From Flavobacteriales bacterium (lineage in GTDB: Bacteria; Bacteroidota; Bacteroidia; Flavobacteriales_F; PHOS-HE28): DNA of 64,000 nt. Numbering within the stretch: the stretch's first letter is position 1; each line of letters starts with the position of its first letter. The position numbers were made by a program, and so were the translations under genes. Below are positions 52,173-60,021 of this stretch, in pieces. The notes under the pieces are model-generated. The model ran no database searches, was not told the origin of the DNA, and saw only the letters and a program-made list of their open reading frames with translations. Location: assembly GCA_020635725.1 (NCBI GenBank), contig JACJZF010000007.1, positions 124,001-188,000 of the forward strand, written 5' to 3'.

Positions 52173-52991
52173 ATGAAAAAGACGATACTGTTCGTTGCAC
52201 TGCTGGGTATCGCCTCTGCGGCGAGCGCTCAGCTCTCCACCCGGGAGAATCAGGACACCCGGTACAAGTTCGGTGGCCGCCCGGTGGCCGGTGACATGGC
52301 CCTGACCTTCGGCCTCACCATCAACAATGCTTCTTTCGGCGACAGCACGCGCAGCATCTCCGTTTGGAACCGTTTGGGCCGTGGCAACCTGATCACCGCG
52401 AAGAAGTTCATCCAGGACGACGTAGCGGTGCGCGCCGGCATCCGCCTGTACCGCGATAGCCGCTCGGTGAAAGTCGAACTCGACAGCACCGCGCAGCTCG
52501 GTAACACCTGGAGCGAGGGTGAGTACAAGATGAGCAGCCGCGAGTACATGCTCGTGCCTGGTATCGAGAAGCACTTCAGCAACTCGAACATCTTCGACGT
52601 GTACGTGGCCGGTGACCTCTACCTCGGCTTCGGTCGTGACAAGAGCATCAACAGCTACACCAATCGCGTGAGCCAGACCGCCAGCTCCACGATGACCACT
52701 CCTTACACCATTGTTGGTCTGGGTGGCGTGATCGGCTTCAACGTCTTCGTGCTCGACCTCCCGGTGAGCCTCGGCGTGGAATACGGCCTCAGCGCTTTCT
52801 GGCAGCTCGGCAACCGCACCAAGGTCGAGGTGGAAGAGCTCGATGGCGACACCTACGAGTACTACACCGTCGCGAACGACCCCTTCACCTTCGCTCCCGC
52901 AAGCAACGGCTACAGCAGCGCGAAGCAGAAGTACATGACGATGAACACCAACGACCAGGTGCGCATCGTGGCCAACATCTACTTCAACTAA
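52173..52991 (+). CDS. Outer-membrane beta-barrel protein
   Basis: A 272-residue protein with signal peptide MKKTILFVALLGIASAASAQ. The mature barrel has alternating strands (DMALTFGLTINNASFGD; VAVRAGIRLYRDSRSVKV; FDVYVAGDLYLGFGRD; GGVIGFNVFVLDLPVSLGV) and ends VRIVANIYFN, the aromatic-terminal pattern of barrels assembled by BAM. The strong promoter and compact neutral codons suggest high expression. A lipoprotein gene follows after 27 nt. Confidence 0.85.
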   Translation: MKKTILFVALLGIASAASAQLSTRENQDTRYKFGGRPVAGDMALTFGLTINNASFGDSTRSISVWNRLGRGNLITAKKFIQDDVAVRAGIRLYRDSRSVKVELDSTAQLGNTWSEGEYKMSSREYMLVPGIEKHFSNSNIFDVYVAGDLYLGFGRDKSINSYTNRVSQTASSTMTTPYTIVGLGGVIGFNVFVLDLPVSLGVEYGLSAFWQLGNRTKVEVEELDGDTYEYYTVANDPFTFAPASNGYSSAKQKYMTMNTNDQVRIVANIYFN

Positions 52992-53018
52992 GCCGACACT
53001 ACGTAACCACTAGCAGCA

Positions 53019-53429
53019 ATGAAGAAGCTCAAAGCAACCATCCTGCTGCCGCTGGCCGTAGTGCTCCTGTTCTCATCTTGCACGGTTTACACCAAGACCA
53101 TCGCTGGTACCTCGGTGCAGACCCAGATCCACTTCAAGATGGAGGACCTCGAGTACATCGGTGACGTGAGCGGCACGGCCTCTCAATCGTTCCTGTTCGG
53201 TGTGCTGCCCATCGGTGGTCGTCGCTTCCATGTGGCGAACATCGGCAACGGCGGCATCATCCCGAACGACCGGATGACCAACAATGCCCTGTACGACGCG
53301 CTGATGCAGCGCGAGGACGCAGACTTCGTCCTCCCGCTCTCCACCAGCGCCGTCCGCGACCAGATGTTCCTGGGCCACCGCACCACGCTCACCGTGCGTG
53401 CCAAGGCCTTCCGCATCAAGTCGAAGTAA
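53019..53429 (+). CDS. Small lipoprotein
   Basis: A 136-residue predicted lipoprotein, signal MKKLKATILLPLAVVLLFSSC. After the Cys: HFKMEDLEYIGDVSGTASQS, LFGVLPIGGRRFHVANIGNG and MTNNALYDALMQREDADFVL, a pattern recalling small TRL-like or DUF6567-like proteins that contain the wording 'ALYDAL..R..AD'. Function unknown. Co-transcribed with the barrel protein and closed by a perfect terminator. Confidence 0.78.
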   Translation: MKKLKATILLPLAVVLLFSSCTVYTKTIAGTSVQTQIHFKMEDLEYIGDVSGTASQSFLFGVLPIGGRRFHVANIGNGGIIPNDRMTNNALYDALMQREDADFVLPLSTSAVRDQMFLGHRTTLTVRAKAFRIKSK

Positions 53430-53449
53430 CAGCACCCTGCTCATAGGAA

Positions 53450-53477
53450 GGGCCGCGCAGCGATGCGCGGCCCTTTT
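53450..53477 (+). terminator. Perfect intrinsic terminator of the barrel-lipoprotein operon
   Basis: GGGCCGCGCA pairs over 10 bp with TGCGCGGCCC around a GCGA (GNRA) loop, followed by TTTT; it starts 21 nt after the stop codon. Confidence 0.9.
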
Positions 53478-53487
53478 ACTTACCGGC

Positions 53488-53495
53488 TAACTTTG
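53488..53495 (+). promoter_or_regulatory. Putative -7 box TAACTTTG
   Basis: Exact TAnnTTTG match 18 nt before the start at 53514, directly after the preceding terminator. Confidence 0.55.
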
Positions 53496-53513
53496 GACTC
53501 TAGATTCATCGAG

Positions 53514-54353
53514 ATGACCGCTGCTTTCCGCTCCCTCGCCCTTCTACTCACCGGTGCCCTGGTGCTCTCCGCCTGCAAGCGGGAGAACAAGATCCCCATC
53601 CTCTCCATCCTGCCTGAAGCACGGGACATCGGCGTCACCTCCGGTCAGGTGTTCAGTTTCACGATCAAGGGACGCTCTGACAACTCCAGCTTGTCTCGCC
53701 TCCGGATAACCACCAAGCGAGGAAACGGATTCACGAATACCGTGGTGGACTCGGCGCTTACCGGTTCCACCTTTACCTGGGAGTGGGAATTCCAAGTGGC
53801 CCATGCCACCGCTGCCTATGACGAGATCTACACCTTCACCCTGTTCGATGCCGAGGGCGAGACGATGTCGACTTCACGCACCCTTTATGTGACGCTTACC
53901 GAGACCCTGTTGCAGGAGACCAGCGGCCACCTGTTCTATTCCGCGAATTCCGCCGTGCATCCTGAGGCCGCCTTCGATGTGCAGGATCGCGTGCAGGTCA
54001 TTTCCTCCGCCGATAGCACCCGACGCGACATTCAGGACAATCCTGCCGGTTCAGGTGAGGAACTCAGCAAGAGCTGGAAATCGCCAGCCGGCGGGCGATT
54101 CGTGCGATTCAACGACTTCGACTACGCGAATGCCACGGATATCGGGTTGAGGAACGCATTCAATTCCGGAGTTCCGCTCGAACAAGTGGACAACATCGCG
54201 GTCGGCGATATCATCTTGACCAGACTGGGCAGCCTGCCCGCGAACCAGGGATATTACGCGGCGCTGCGGATCACCGGCATCGTTGATGAACCCGGCACCG
54301 CGGACAACGACCGATATCAGTTCAACATGAAGTGGGCCTCCTTCACGGAATAG
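53514..54353 (+). CDS. Lipoprotein, hypothetical
   Basis: A 279-residue predicted lipoprotein: MTAAFRSLALLLTGALVLSAC with lipobox Cys at residue 21. The first half looks like an Ig/PKD-type beta-sandwich (ISVTSGQVFSFTIKG-type strands; STFTWEWEFQVAHATAAYDE; YTFTLFDAEGETMSTSRTLY); the second has an enclosed beta domain (AFDVQDRVQVISSADSTRRD; GGRFVRFNDFDYANATDIGL). Function unknown. The Met at 53514 is preferred over ATG 53463, which lies within the terminator. Confidence 0.75.
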   Translation: MTAAFRSLALLLTGALVLSACKRENKIPILSILPEARDIGVTSGQVFSFTIKGRSDNSSLSRLRITTKRGNGFTNTVVDSALTGSTFTWEWEFQVAHATAAYDEIYTFTLFDAEGETMSTSRTLYVTLTETLLQETSGHLFYSANSAVHPEAAFDVQDRVQVISSADSTRRDIQDNPAGSGEELSKSWKSPAGGRFVRFNDFDYANATDIGLRNAFNSGVPLEQVDNIAVGDIILTRLGSLPANQGYYAALRITGIVDEPGTADNDRYQFNMKWASFTE

Positions 54354-54375
54354 GCCGTCCCGACCATCACGCGCC

Positions 54376-55899
54376 ATGATCCCGGTGCTAGGCCCAACCG
54401 CCATCCGCGAGGCCGATGCCTGGACGATCGCGCACGAGCCCATTGAATCGTGGGCCCTCATGGAGCGGGCCGCTCAAGCATGCACGCGGCGCTTGAGCAC
54501 CCTGCTTCGCGCAGCTGGATCACCACCTGTACACATAGTGGCCGGTATGGGTAACAATGGCGGCGATGGATTGGCGATTGCCCGGCTATTGCGGGAGGAG
54601 GGCTTCGACGTATCCGTATGCCGTGTCCATCACCGGGAGGGCGCGAGCCAGGAGAACGAGCGCAATGTCGGCGTGCTCACAGTGCAGGGAGTGTCTGTGC
54701 AGGAGGTGAAGCAGATCACCGATTGGGCTTCGCCTTCACCTGACGCCTGGATCATCGACGCCCTGATGGGCACGGGACTTTCCGCACCGTTGAAGGGCCT
54801 TGCCGCCGACATGGTCCGAGCCATGAACGCCAGCGGCAACCCGATCGTGGCCATCGACATCCCCAGCGGCATGTTCGCCGAATCGAATGACGGCAACGAC
54901 GCGGCAACGGTGATCCGTGCTGCTCGGACACTGACACTGGAACTGCCGAAGCTGGCCTTCCTGCTGCCGGAGTACGGGACTCATGCAGGCCTGTGGGAGC
55001 AAATCCCCATCGGTCTAGATGCAGGTCAGGTCAATAGCCTGGAAACGCCTTACCGGATCATGGAGGAGGAGGACGCACGGCTGCTCCTGCATGACCGGGG
55101 TCGATTCAGCCACAAAGGGAGCCATGGACACGCGCTGCTGGTAGGCGGTAGTGAGGGGCGCATGGGAGCCGCGGTGCTCGCCGCGCAGGCCTGCTTGCGG
55201 AGCGGGGCGGGTCTTGTTTCGGCCATGGTGCCCGCGTGCGGGCGCGATGTTCTCCAGATGCGGGCGCCCGAGGCCATGTGCATCGTCGATCCATGTGCCG
55301 ATCATCTCGCGATGGTGCCGGATGCAGCGGCGTTCCAAGCCGTTGGCGTTGGGCCAGGCCTGGGTGTGCATGCCCAATCAGCACAGGTGATCGATGCGCT
55401 TCTGAGCCAAGCTCGACCGCTGGTCATCGATGCGGATGCGCTGAACCTACTGGCGGCGAACGACGGATGGATCGGACGCGTGCCCAAGGGCAGCATCCTC
55501 ACGCCTCACCCCAAGGAGTTCGAACGATTGGCAGGTGTGAAGTTCCATTCCGGCTTCGGGCGGTTGCAAGCCGCGCGTGAACTGGCGGCCCGACAAGGGT
55601 GCCACCTCATTCTGAAAGGCGCCTGGACCGCGATCTGCTCGCCTGATGGTCAGGTGCGCTTCAACCCCACGGGCAATCCGGGCATGGCCAAGGGAGGCAG
55701 CGGCGATGCTCTGACCGGCCTGATCACCGGGCTGCTGGCGATGGGCTATCCGCCGGAGGACGCCTGCGCGCTCGGCGTGTACGTGCACGGTCTCGCTGGC
55801 GACCTCGCCGCAGCGCGTATCGGTATGGATGGGATGACGGCCATGGACCTGGTCCGCCACATTCCCCATGCTTGGCGGCGGCTGCGTGCGAAGGACTAG
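54376..55899 (+). CDS. nnr: Bifunctional NAD(P)H-hydrate epimerase / ADP-dependent dehydratase
   Basis: A 507-residue two-domain repair enzyme for NAD(P)HX. N-terminal YjeF epimerase: IREADAWTIAHEPIESWALM, VAGMGNNGGDGLAIARLLRE, WIIDALMGTGLSAPLKG. C-terminal ribokinase-like dehydratase: KGSHGHALLVGGSEGRMGAA, VGPGLGVHAQ, VIDADALNLLA, LTPHPKEFERLAG, and NPGMAKGGSGDALTGLITG. Complete. Its stop overlaps that of the YciO-like gene in a CTAG. Confidence 0.94.
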   Translation: MIPVLGPTAIREADAWTIAHEPIESWALMERAAQACTRRLSTLLRAAGSPPVHIVAGMGNNGGDGLAIARLLREEGFDVSVCRVHHREGASQENERNVGVLTVQGVSVQEVKQITDWASPSPDAWIIDALMGTGLSAPLKGLAADMVRAMNASGNPIVAIDIPSGMFAESNDGNDAATVIRAARTLTLELPKLAFLLPEYGTHAGLWEQIPIGLDAGQVNSLETPYRIMEEEDARLLLHDRGRFSHKGSHGHALLVGGSEGRMGAAVLAAQACLRSGAGLVSAMVPACGRDVLQMRAPEAMCIVDPCADHLAMVPDAAAFQAVGVGPGLGVHAQSAQVIDALLSQARPLVIDADALNLLAANDGWIGRVPKGSILTPHPKEFERLAGVKFHSGFGRLQAARELAARQGCHLILKGAWTAICSPDGQVRFNPTGNPGMAKGGSGDALTGLITGLLAMGYPPEDACALGVYVHGLAGDLAAARIGMDGMTAMDLVRHIPHAWRRLRAKD

Positions 55900-56516
55900 A
55901 GCAGGGAGTCCGTTTCGCCCTTCCCTTCGCGGATCACCACCGGGGCACCGTTGCTGAGGTCGATCACGGTTGACGGCTCCAGGCCGCCCATGCCGCCATC
56001 GATCACCCATTCGACTTGATGACCCAGATGCTCGTCGATGCGCTCAGGATCGGTGGTGTAGTCCACCACATGGTCCGGGTCGTGCACGCTGGCGGCCGCG
56101 AGCGCGTGCCCCAGCTCGCGTACGATGGCGCGTGGGATGTTGTGGTCCGGCACACGTATGCCAACCGTGCGGCGCTTGCTAGGGAAGAGCTTCGGGATCT
56201 CCGCGCTGGCCGGCAGGATGAAGGTGTAAGGGCCGGGCAGCGCTCGCTTAAGGATACGGAAGGCCGCCGTGTCGATGCTCTTTGCGTAGGTGCTCAGCTG
56301 GCTCAGGTCGTCGCAGATCAACGAGAGCTCGGCCTTCTCGGTACGCACGCCTTTCAGCCGGGCGATCGCCTCAATGGCCCTCGGCTGGCGCGCGCTGCAC
56401 ACGAAGGCATGGACGGTATCGGTCGGGCAGATCACCACCGCGCCGTTCCGCAGGGCTTCCACCACCTGGCGCACCTTGCGCGGTTCGGGGTCTTGCGGAT
56501 GGATCCTCAGCAGCAT
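55896..56516 (-). CDS. YrdC/YciO-family protein (threonylcarbamoyl-AMP synthase-like)
   Basis: A 206-residue Sua5/YciO/YrdC-domain protein: ALRNGAVVICPTDTVHAFVC, AIARLKGVRTEKAELSLIC, KRALPGPYTFILPAS, RRTVGIRVPDHNIPRAIV, PSTVIDLSNGAPVVIREGKG. The ATP-binding KxR...SxxN pattern is modified to 'KRR...AAASVHD', closer to the YciO subgroup than to TsaC, so the tRNA t6A role is uncertain. It starts 3 nt after the transaldolase stop on the same strand. Confidence 0.88.
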   Translation of the reverse strand: MLLRIHPQDPEPRKVRQVVEALRNGAVVICPTDTVHAFVCSARQPRAIEAIARLKGVRTEKAELSLICDDLSQLSTYAKSIDTAAFRILKRALPGPYTFILPASAEIPKLFPSKRRTVGIRVPDHNIPRAIVRELGHALAAASVHDPDHVVDYTTDPERIDEHLGHQVEWVIDGGMGGLEPSTVIDLSNGAPVVIREGKGETDSLL

Positions 56517-56519
56517 GCC

Positions 56520-57185
56520 TCAGGCCTTCACCGACGCGGCTTTGCGGTGGTCGGCCAGGAATTTCTCAAGCCCGATGGTGGTGAGCGGATGATCGAAGAG
56601 CGCCGTGATCGCGCTCAGCGGGCAAGTGGCCACATCGGCCCCCACCTCCGCGCATTGGATGATGTGCATCGGGTGGCGAACGCTGGCTGCGAGGATCTCG
56701 GTGGCGTAGCTGTAGTTGTCGTAGATGGTGCGGATGGATTCGATCAAGGCCACGCCATCCGTGCTCACATCATCCAAACGGCCAATGAAGGGCGAGACGA
56801 AGGTGGCGCCCGCTTTCGCCGCCAGCAGCGCCTGGCCGGGGGAGAACACCAGCGTGCAGTTGGTGCGGATGCCTTTGCCGCTGAAATGCTTCAGCGCCTT
56901 CACGCCGTCCCGGGTCATGGGCACTTTCACCACGATGTTCGGATGCAGCGCGGCCAGCTCTTCGCCCTCGCGCACCATGTCCGCGAAATCGGTGGCGATC
57001 ACTTCGGCGCTCACCGGTCCGTCCACGATGTTGCAGATATCCACATAATGCCGCCGGACCCGGTCCTCGCCGCTGATGCCTTCCTTGGCCATGAGCGATG
57101 GGTTGGTGGTGACCCCATCGAGCACGCCCAGGTCCTGGGCTTCCTTGATCTGGGAGAGACTGGCGGTGTCGATGAAGAATTTCAT
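56520..57185 (-). CDS. fsa: Transaldolase (Fsa/TalC-type)
   Basis: A 221-residue small-form transaldolase or fructose-6-phosphate aldolase. Motifs: MKFFIDTASLSQIKEA, DGVTTNPSLMAKEG, the Schiff-base Lys in IVVKVPMTRDG, INCTLVFSPGQALLAAKAGA-type strand (here TNCTLVFSPGQALLAAKAG), FVSPFIGRLDD. It interconverts pentose-phosphate and glycolytic sugars. A TACCTTCG box lies 16 nt upstream on the minus strand. Confidence 0.95.
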   Translation of the reverse strand: MKFFIDTASLSQIKEAQDLGVLDGVTTNPSLMAKEGISGEDRVRRHYVDICNIVDGPVSAEVIATDFADMVREGEELAALHPNIVVKVPMTRDGVKALKHFSGKGIRTNCTLVFSPGQALLAAKAGATFVSPFIGRLDDVSTDGVALIESIRTIYDNYSYATEILAASVRHPMHIIQCAEVGADVATCPLSAITALFDHPLTTIGLEKFLADHRKAASVKA

Positions 57186-57201
57186 GGTGGTTCGGTGGCC
57201 G

Positions 57202-57209
57202 CGAAGGTA
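57202..57209 (-). promoter_or_regulatory. Putative variant -7 box TACCTTCG for the transaldolase
   Basis: One mismatch to TAnnTTTG, 16 nt before the start at 57185; divergent from the box at 57249. Confidence 0.4.
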
Positions 57210-57248
57210 ACCCGGGGCCGCCTAGGGCACGAGGCTTGCCGGGCGGGC

Positions 57249-57256
57249 TACCTTTG
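57249..57256 (+). promoter_or_regulatory. Putative -7 box TACCTTTG
   Basis: Exact TAnnTTTG match 9 nt before the start at 57266, so the leader would be only a few nt. Confidence 0.5.
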
Positions 57257-57265
57257 CAGGCTTCC

Positions 57266-58258
57266 ATGCGCATCCGACTCGCCCTTCTTCTGTTCCCAGC
57301 CCTTCTGGCGGGATCACTGGCGGCCCAAACGCCCAATGCCACCGATGCCCAAGGCCGCAAGCAGGGCCCTTGGAGCAAGGCCTGGCCCAACGGACAGGTG
57401 CGTTACACGGGTCAGTTCAAGGATGACCGGCCCGTGGGCGAGTTCCGGCATTTCAACCAGCAAGGAAAGCTCGAGAGCATACAGACCTACGCTGCCGATG
57501 GCCGTGCGAGCAAGGCCGTGCACTACCATGCCACCGGCCAGGTGATGGCACGCGGCAACTACGCTGGGCAGGAGAAGGACAGCACCTGGAACTATTATTC
57601 CGCCGATGGCAGCATCAGGAAGGTAGAGCACTATTCACAGGGTAAGTTGGAAGGCGAAGCCGTGAGCTATCATGCCAATGGCAAGGAAGCCGAGCGCGCG
57701 ACGTGGAAGCAAGGCGTGCAGCATGGCCCGGTCAAGAGCTGGTTCGATACCGGAACCGTGAAGAGCGAAGCGAATTACGTGAATGGAGAACCGGAAGGCC
57801 GCATGGTCTTCTATTACCCGAACGGCGTGAAGGAGATCGAGGGGCAGCTGGTGAATGGCGACCGCGATGGCGAGTGGACTTATTTCAACGAGGATGGCAG
57901 CATGCAGGTGCGCGTGCTCTATGCCAAGGGCGAGATGGTGAAGGAGCGCAAGGAGAACGGCACCTTCAAGGAGTACTACGATGATGAGCAGGTGAAGAGC
58001 GAGGTGACCTATAAGCGGGGGAAGCGAGAGGGGAAGTTCATCGAGTGGCACGACGATGGGCAGTGGGTGCTGAAGCCCGTGCCCGCCGATGAGGTGACCG
58101 GTGCTCCCGGAGACATGGAGCGCGTGCTCCAAGGGCAGACCAAGGCGCGCGAAGGAACCTATGCCAACGACCTGCTCGAGGGCGAGGTGAGGGAGTATGA
58201 TGAGAAGGGCCGATTGATCAAGACCACACGGTACCTAGCCGGCGTGGAACAGCCATGA
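57266..58258 (+). CDS. Exported MORN/YwqK-type repeat protein
   Basis: A 330-residue protein with signal peptide MRIRLALLLFPALLAGSLAAQ. The mature part consists of about eleven repeats of roughly 22-24 residues (GPWSKAWPNGQVRYTGQFKD; GEAVSYHANGKEAERATWKQG; GRMVFYYPNGVKEIEGQLVNG; GEWTYFNEDGSMQVRVLYAKG), the 'G.(W/F)..Y..NG....G.Y..G' pattern of MORN_2/YwqK proteins. These bind surfaces or partners; no enzyme activity expected. The stop overlaps the mnmA ATG (ATGA), so the two are translationally coupled. Confidence 0.85.
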   Translation: MRIRLALLLFPALLAGSLAAQTPNATDAQGRKQGPWSKAWPNGQVRYTGQFKDDRPVGEFRHFNQQGKLESIQTYAADGRASKAVHYHATGQVMARGNYAGQEKDSTWNYYSADGSIRKVEHYSQGKLEGEAVSYHANGKEAERATWKQGVQHGPVKSWFDTGTVKSEANYVNGEPEGRMVFYYPNGVKEIEGQLVNGDRDGEWTYFNEDGSMQVRVLYAKGEMVKERKENGTFKEYYDDEQVKSEVTYKRGKREGKFIEWHDDGQWVLKPVPADEVTGAPGDMERVLQGQTKAREGTYANDLLEGEVREYDEKGRLIKTTRYLAGVEQP

Positions 58259-59349
58259 GCAAGCACGGGCGGATCCTGGTGGCCATGAGCGGCGGGGTGG
58301 ACAGCTCCGTGGCCGCGCTCATGCTCAACGAGCAGGGCTATGAGGTCATCGGTGTGACCATGAAGACCTGGGACTACGCCGATGCCAGCGGAGGCAAGCG
58401 CATCACCGGCTGCTGCGACCTGGACAGCATCAACGATGCGCGCAACATGGCGGTGAGCCGGGGCTTCCACCACATGATCATCGACATCCGCGAGGAGTTC
58501 GGTGATGCCATCATCGGCAACTTCACCAGCGAGTACATGGCCGGCCGTACACCCAACCCATGCGTGCTGTGCAACACCTTCATCAAGTGGGAGGCCCTGC
58601 TGAAACGGGCGGACATGATGGATTGCGAGCTCATCGCCACCGGCCATTACGCGCAGGCGCGGCAGCATACCAACGGCCGCTGGGTGGTGAGCAAGGGGCT
58701 CGATCCCGCCAAGGATCAGAGCTACGTGCTCTGGGGCCTTGAGCAGCCCAACCTGGCGCGCACCCGATTCCCGATCGGCGGCTTCCACAAGAGCGAGATC
58801 CGTCAACTGGCCATGGACAGCGGCTTTCCAGAGCTGGCGCAGAAGAGCGAGAGCTACGAGATCTGCTTCATCCCGGATAACGACTACCGCGGCTTCCTGA
58901 AGCGCAAGGAGCCCGAAGCCACCGCCGCGTTGGCCCACGGCAAGCTCGTGGGGGTTGATGGCGCAACCCTCGGCGAGCACGATGGCTATCCCTTCTTCAC
59001 CATCGGACAGCGCAAGGGCTTGGGCATCGCCACCGGAGAGCCGCTCTACGTCACCGATATCCGGCCGGATACCAATACGGTGGTGCTGGGCCGTAAGGAA
59101 GACCTCCAGCGGACCAGCATGTGGGTGCGGCGCCCCAATTTCCAGAAGCTCGGCCGATTGGAGGGAGAGGTGGAGGCTGTGGTGAAGATCCGGTACAAGG
59201 ACAAAGGCACCCCCGCCTCGCTGCGGATGGACGGTGAACGGGTGCTTGTGGAATTTCATGCCCCCGTGGCAGGCATCGCACCGGGGCAGAGTGCCGTCTT
59301 TTACGATGGAGAGGATGTGATCGGAGGAGGATTCATCGACCGACCCTAG
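58255..59349 (+). CDS. mnmA: tRNA-specific 2-thiouridylase
   Basis: A 364-residue ATP-dependent enzyme adding sulfur to wobble uridine 34. PP-loop GRILVAMSGGVDSSVAALML, catalytic Cys in NPCVLCNTFIKW and the second Cys in SYEICFIPDNDYRGFL, GHYAQ, DQSYVLWGLEQ, FTIGQRKGLGIA. Complete. Overlaps the MORN-repeat gene by 4 nt. Confidence 0.97.
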   Translation: MSKHGRILVAMSGGVDSSVAALMLNEQGYEVIGVTMKTWDYADASGGKRITGCCDLDSINDARNMAVSRGFHHMIIDIREEFGDAIIGNFTSEYMAGRTPNPCVLCNTFIKWEALLKRADMMDCELIATGHYAQARQHTNGRWVVSKGLDPAKDQSYVLWGLEQPNLARTRFPIGGFHKSEIRQLAMDSGFPELAQKSESYEICFIPDNDYRGFLKRKEPEATAALAHGKLVGVDGATLGEHDGYPFFTIGQRKGLGIATGEPLYVTDIRPDTNTVVLGRKEDLQRTSMWVRRPNFQKLGRLEGEVEAVVKIRYKDKGTPASLRMDGERVLVEFHAPVAGIAPGQSAVFYDGEDVIGGGFIDRP

Positions 59350-59355
59350 ATCGCC

Positions 59356-60018
59356 ATGCGTAAGACACTTGCCTTGCTTCCCGTCGCGGCCGCCCTCTTT
59401 TTCGGTGGATGCAAGAAGGAATCTGACCCGGTTGACCTGGGCTACGGCTACTTCCCCCGTAAGGTGGGCGCATGGATCGAATACCAGGTCGATTCATCGT
59501 GGAGGGATGATGAGGTCGGCGTCTCCGGTTCGGTGAGCTACCGTTTGCTCGAGAAGGTGGTGGAGCAGTACGCCGACCCCGAGGGCCGCACCGCTTGGCG
59601 TATCCATCGGTTCGTGAAGGACGTGGAGGATCAGTGGGTGATCCGTGATGTATGGACCAGCACGGCGGATGAGGTCGCCGCCGAGGTGACCGAGGAGAAC
59701 CTGCGGGTGCAGAAGCTGAGCTTCCCGGTGCGCAACGGCCGCCGATGGGACCTGAACGTGTACAACACCCAGGAGGAATTGGAGGTGGCCTTCCGCGAGG
59801 CCGATCAGCCGTGGTCGGGCGGAGGCCTGGCCTACGAGCGCACGGTGCTGGTGAAGAACACCGTGCCCGCCAACATCATCGAGACACGCAACCATGAGGA
59901 GCGCTGGGCGCATGGAGTGGGCATGGTGAGCAGATACTGGGAAGTGAAGAACGTGCAGGGCGGCAATTGCAACGGGTGCCGGCGCCTCGATATGGTGGCT
60001 GTTGCTTATGGTCAATAG
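59356..60018 (+). CDS. Lipoprotein, hypothetical
   Basis: A 220-residue predicted lipoprotein with signal MRKTLALLPVAAALFFGGC and Cys at residue 19, followed by KKESDPVDLGYGYFPRKVG. The mature domain is beta-rich (GAWIEYQVDSSWRDDEVGV; EEWVI-type strands; RRWDLNVYNTQEELEVAF) and ends VQGGNCNGCRRLDMVAVAYG. Two Cys there may bind or bridge. Unknown function; 6 nt after mnmA and 3 nt before the protease gene, so in the same operon. Confidence 0.78.
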   Translation: MRKTLALLPVAAALFFGGCKKESDPVDLGYGYFPRKVGAWIEYQVDSSWRDDEVGVSGSVSYRLLEKVVEQYADPEGRTAWRIHRFVKDVEDQWVIRDVWTSTADEVAAEVTEENLRVQKLSFPVRNGRRWDLNVYNTQEELEVAFREADQPWSGGGLAYERTVLVKNTVPANIIETRNHEERWAHGVGMVSRYWEVKNVQGGNCNGCRRLDMVAVAYGQ

Positions 60019-60021
60019 TAC

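Noticed and set aside
56016..57545. 509-codon plus-strand frame opposite the YciO-like and transaldolase genes
   Set aside because: Runs across two good minus-strand genes; composition is that of antisense.
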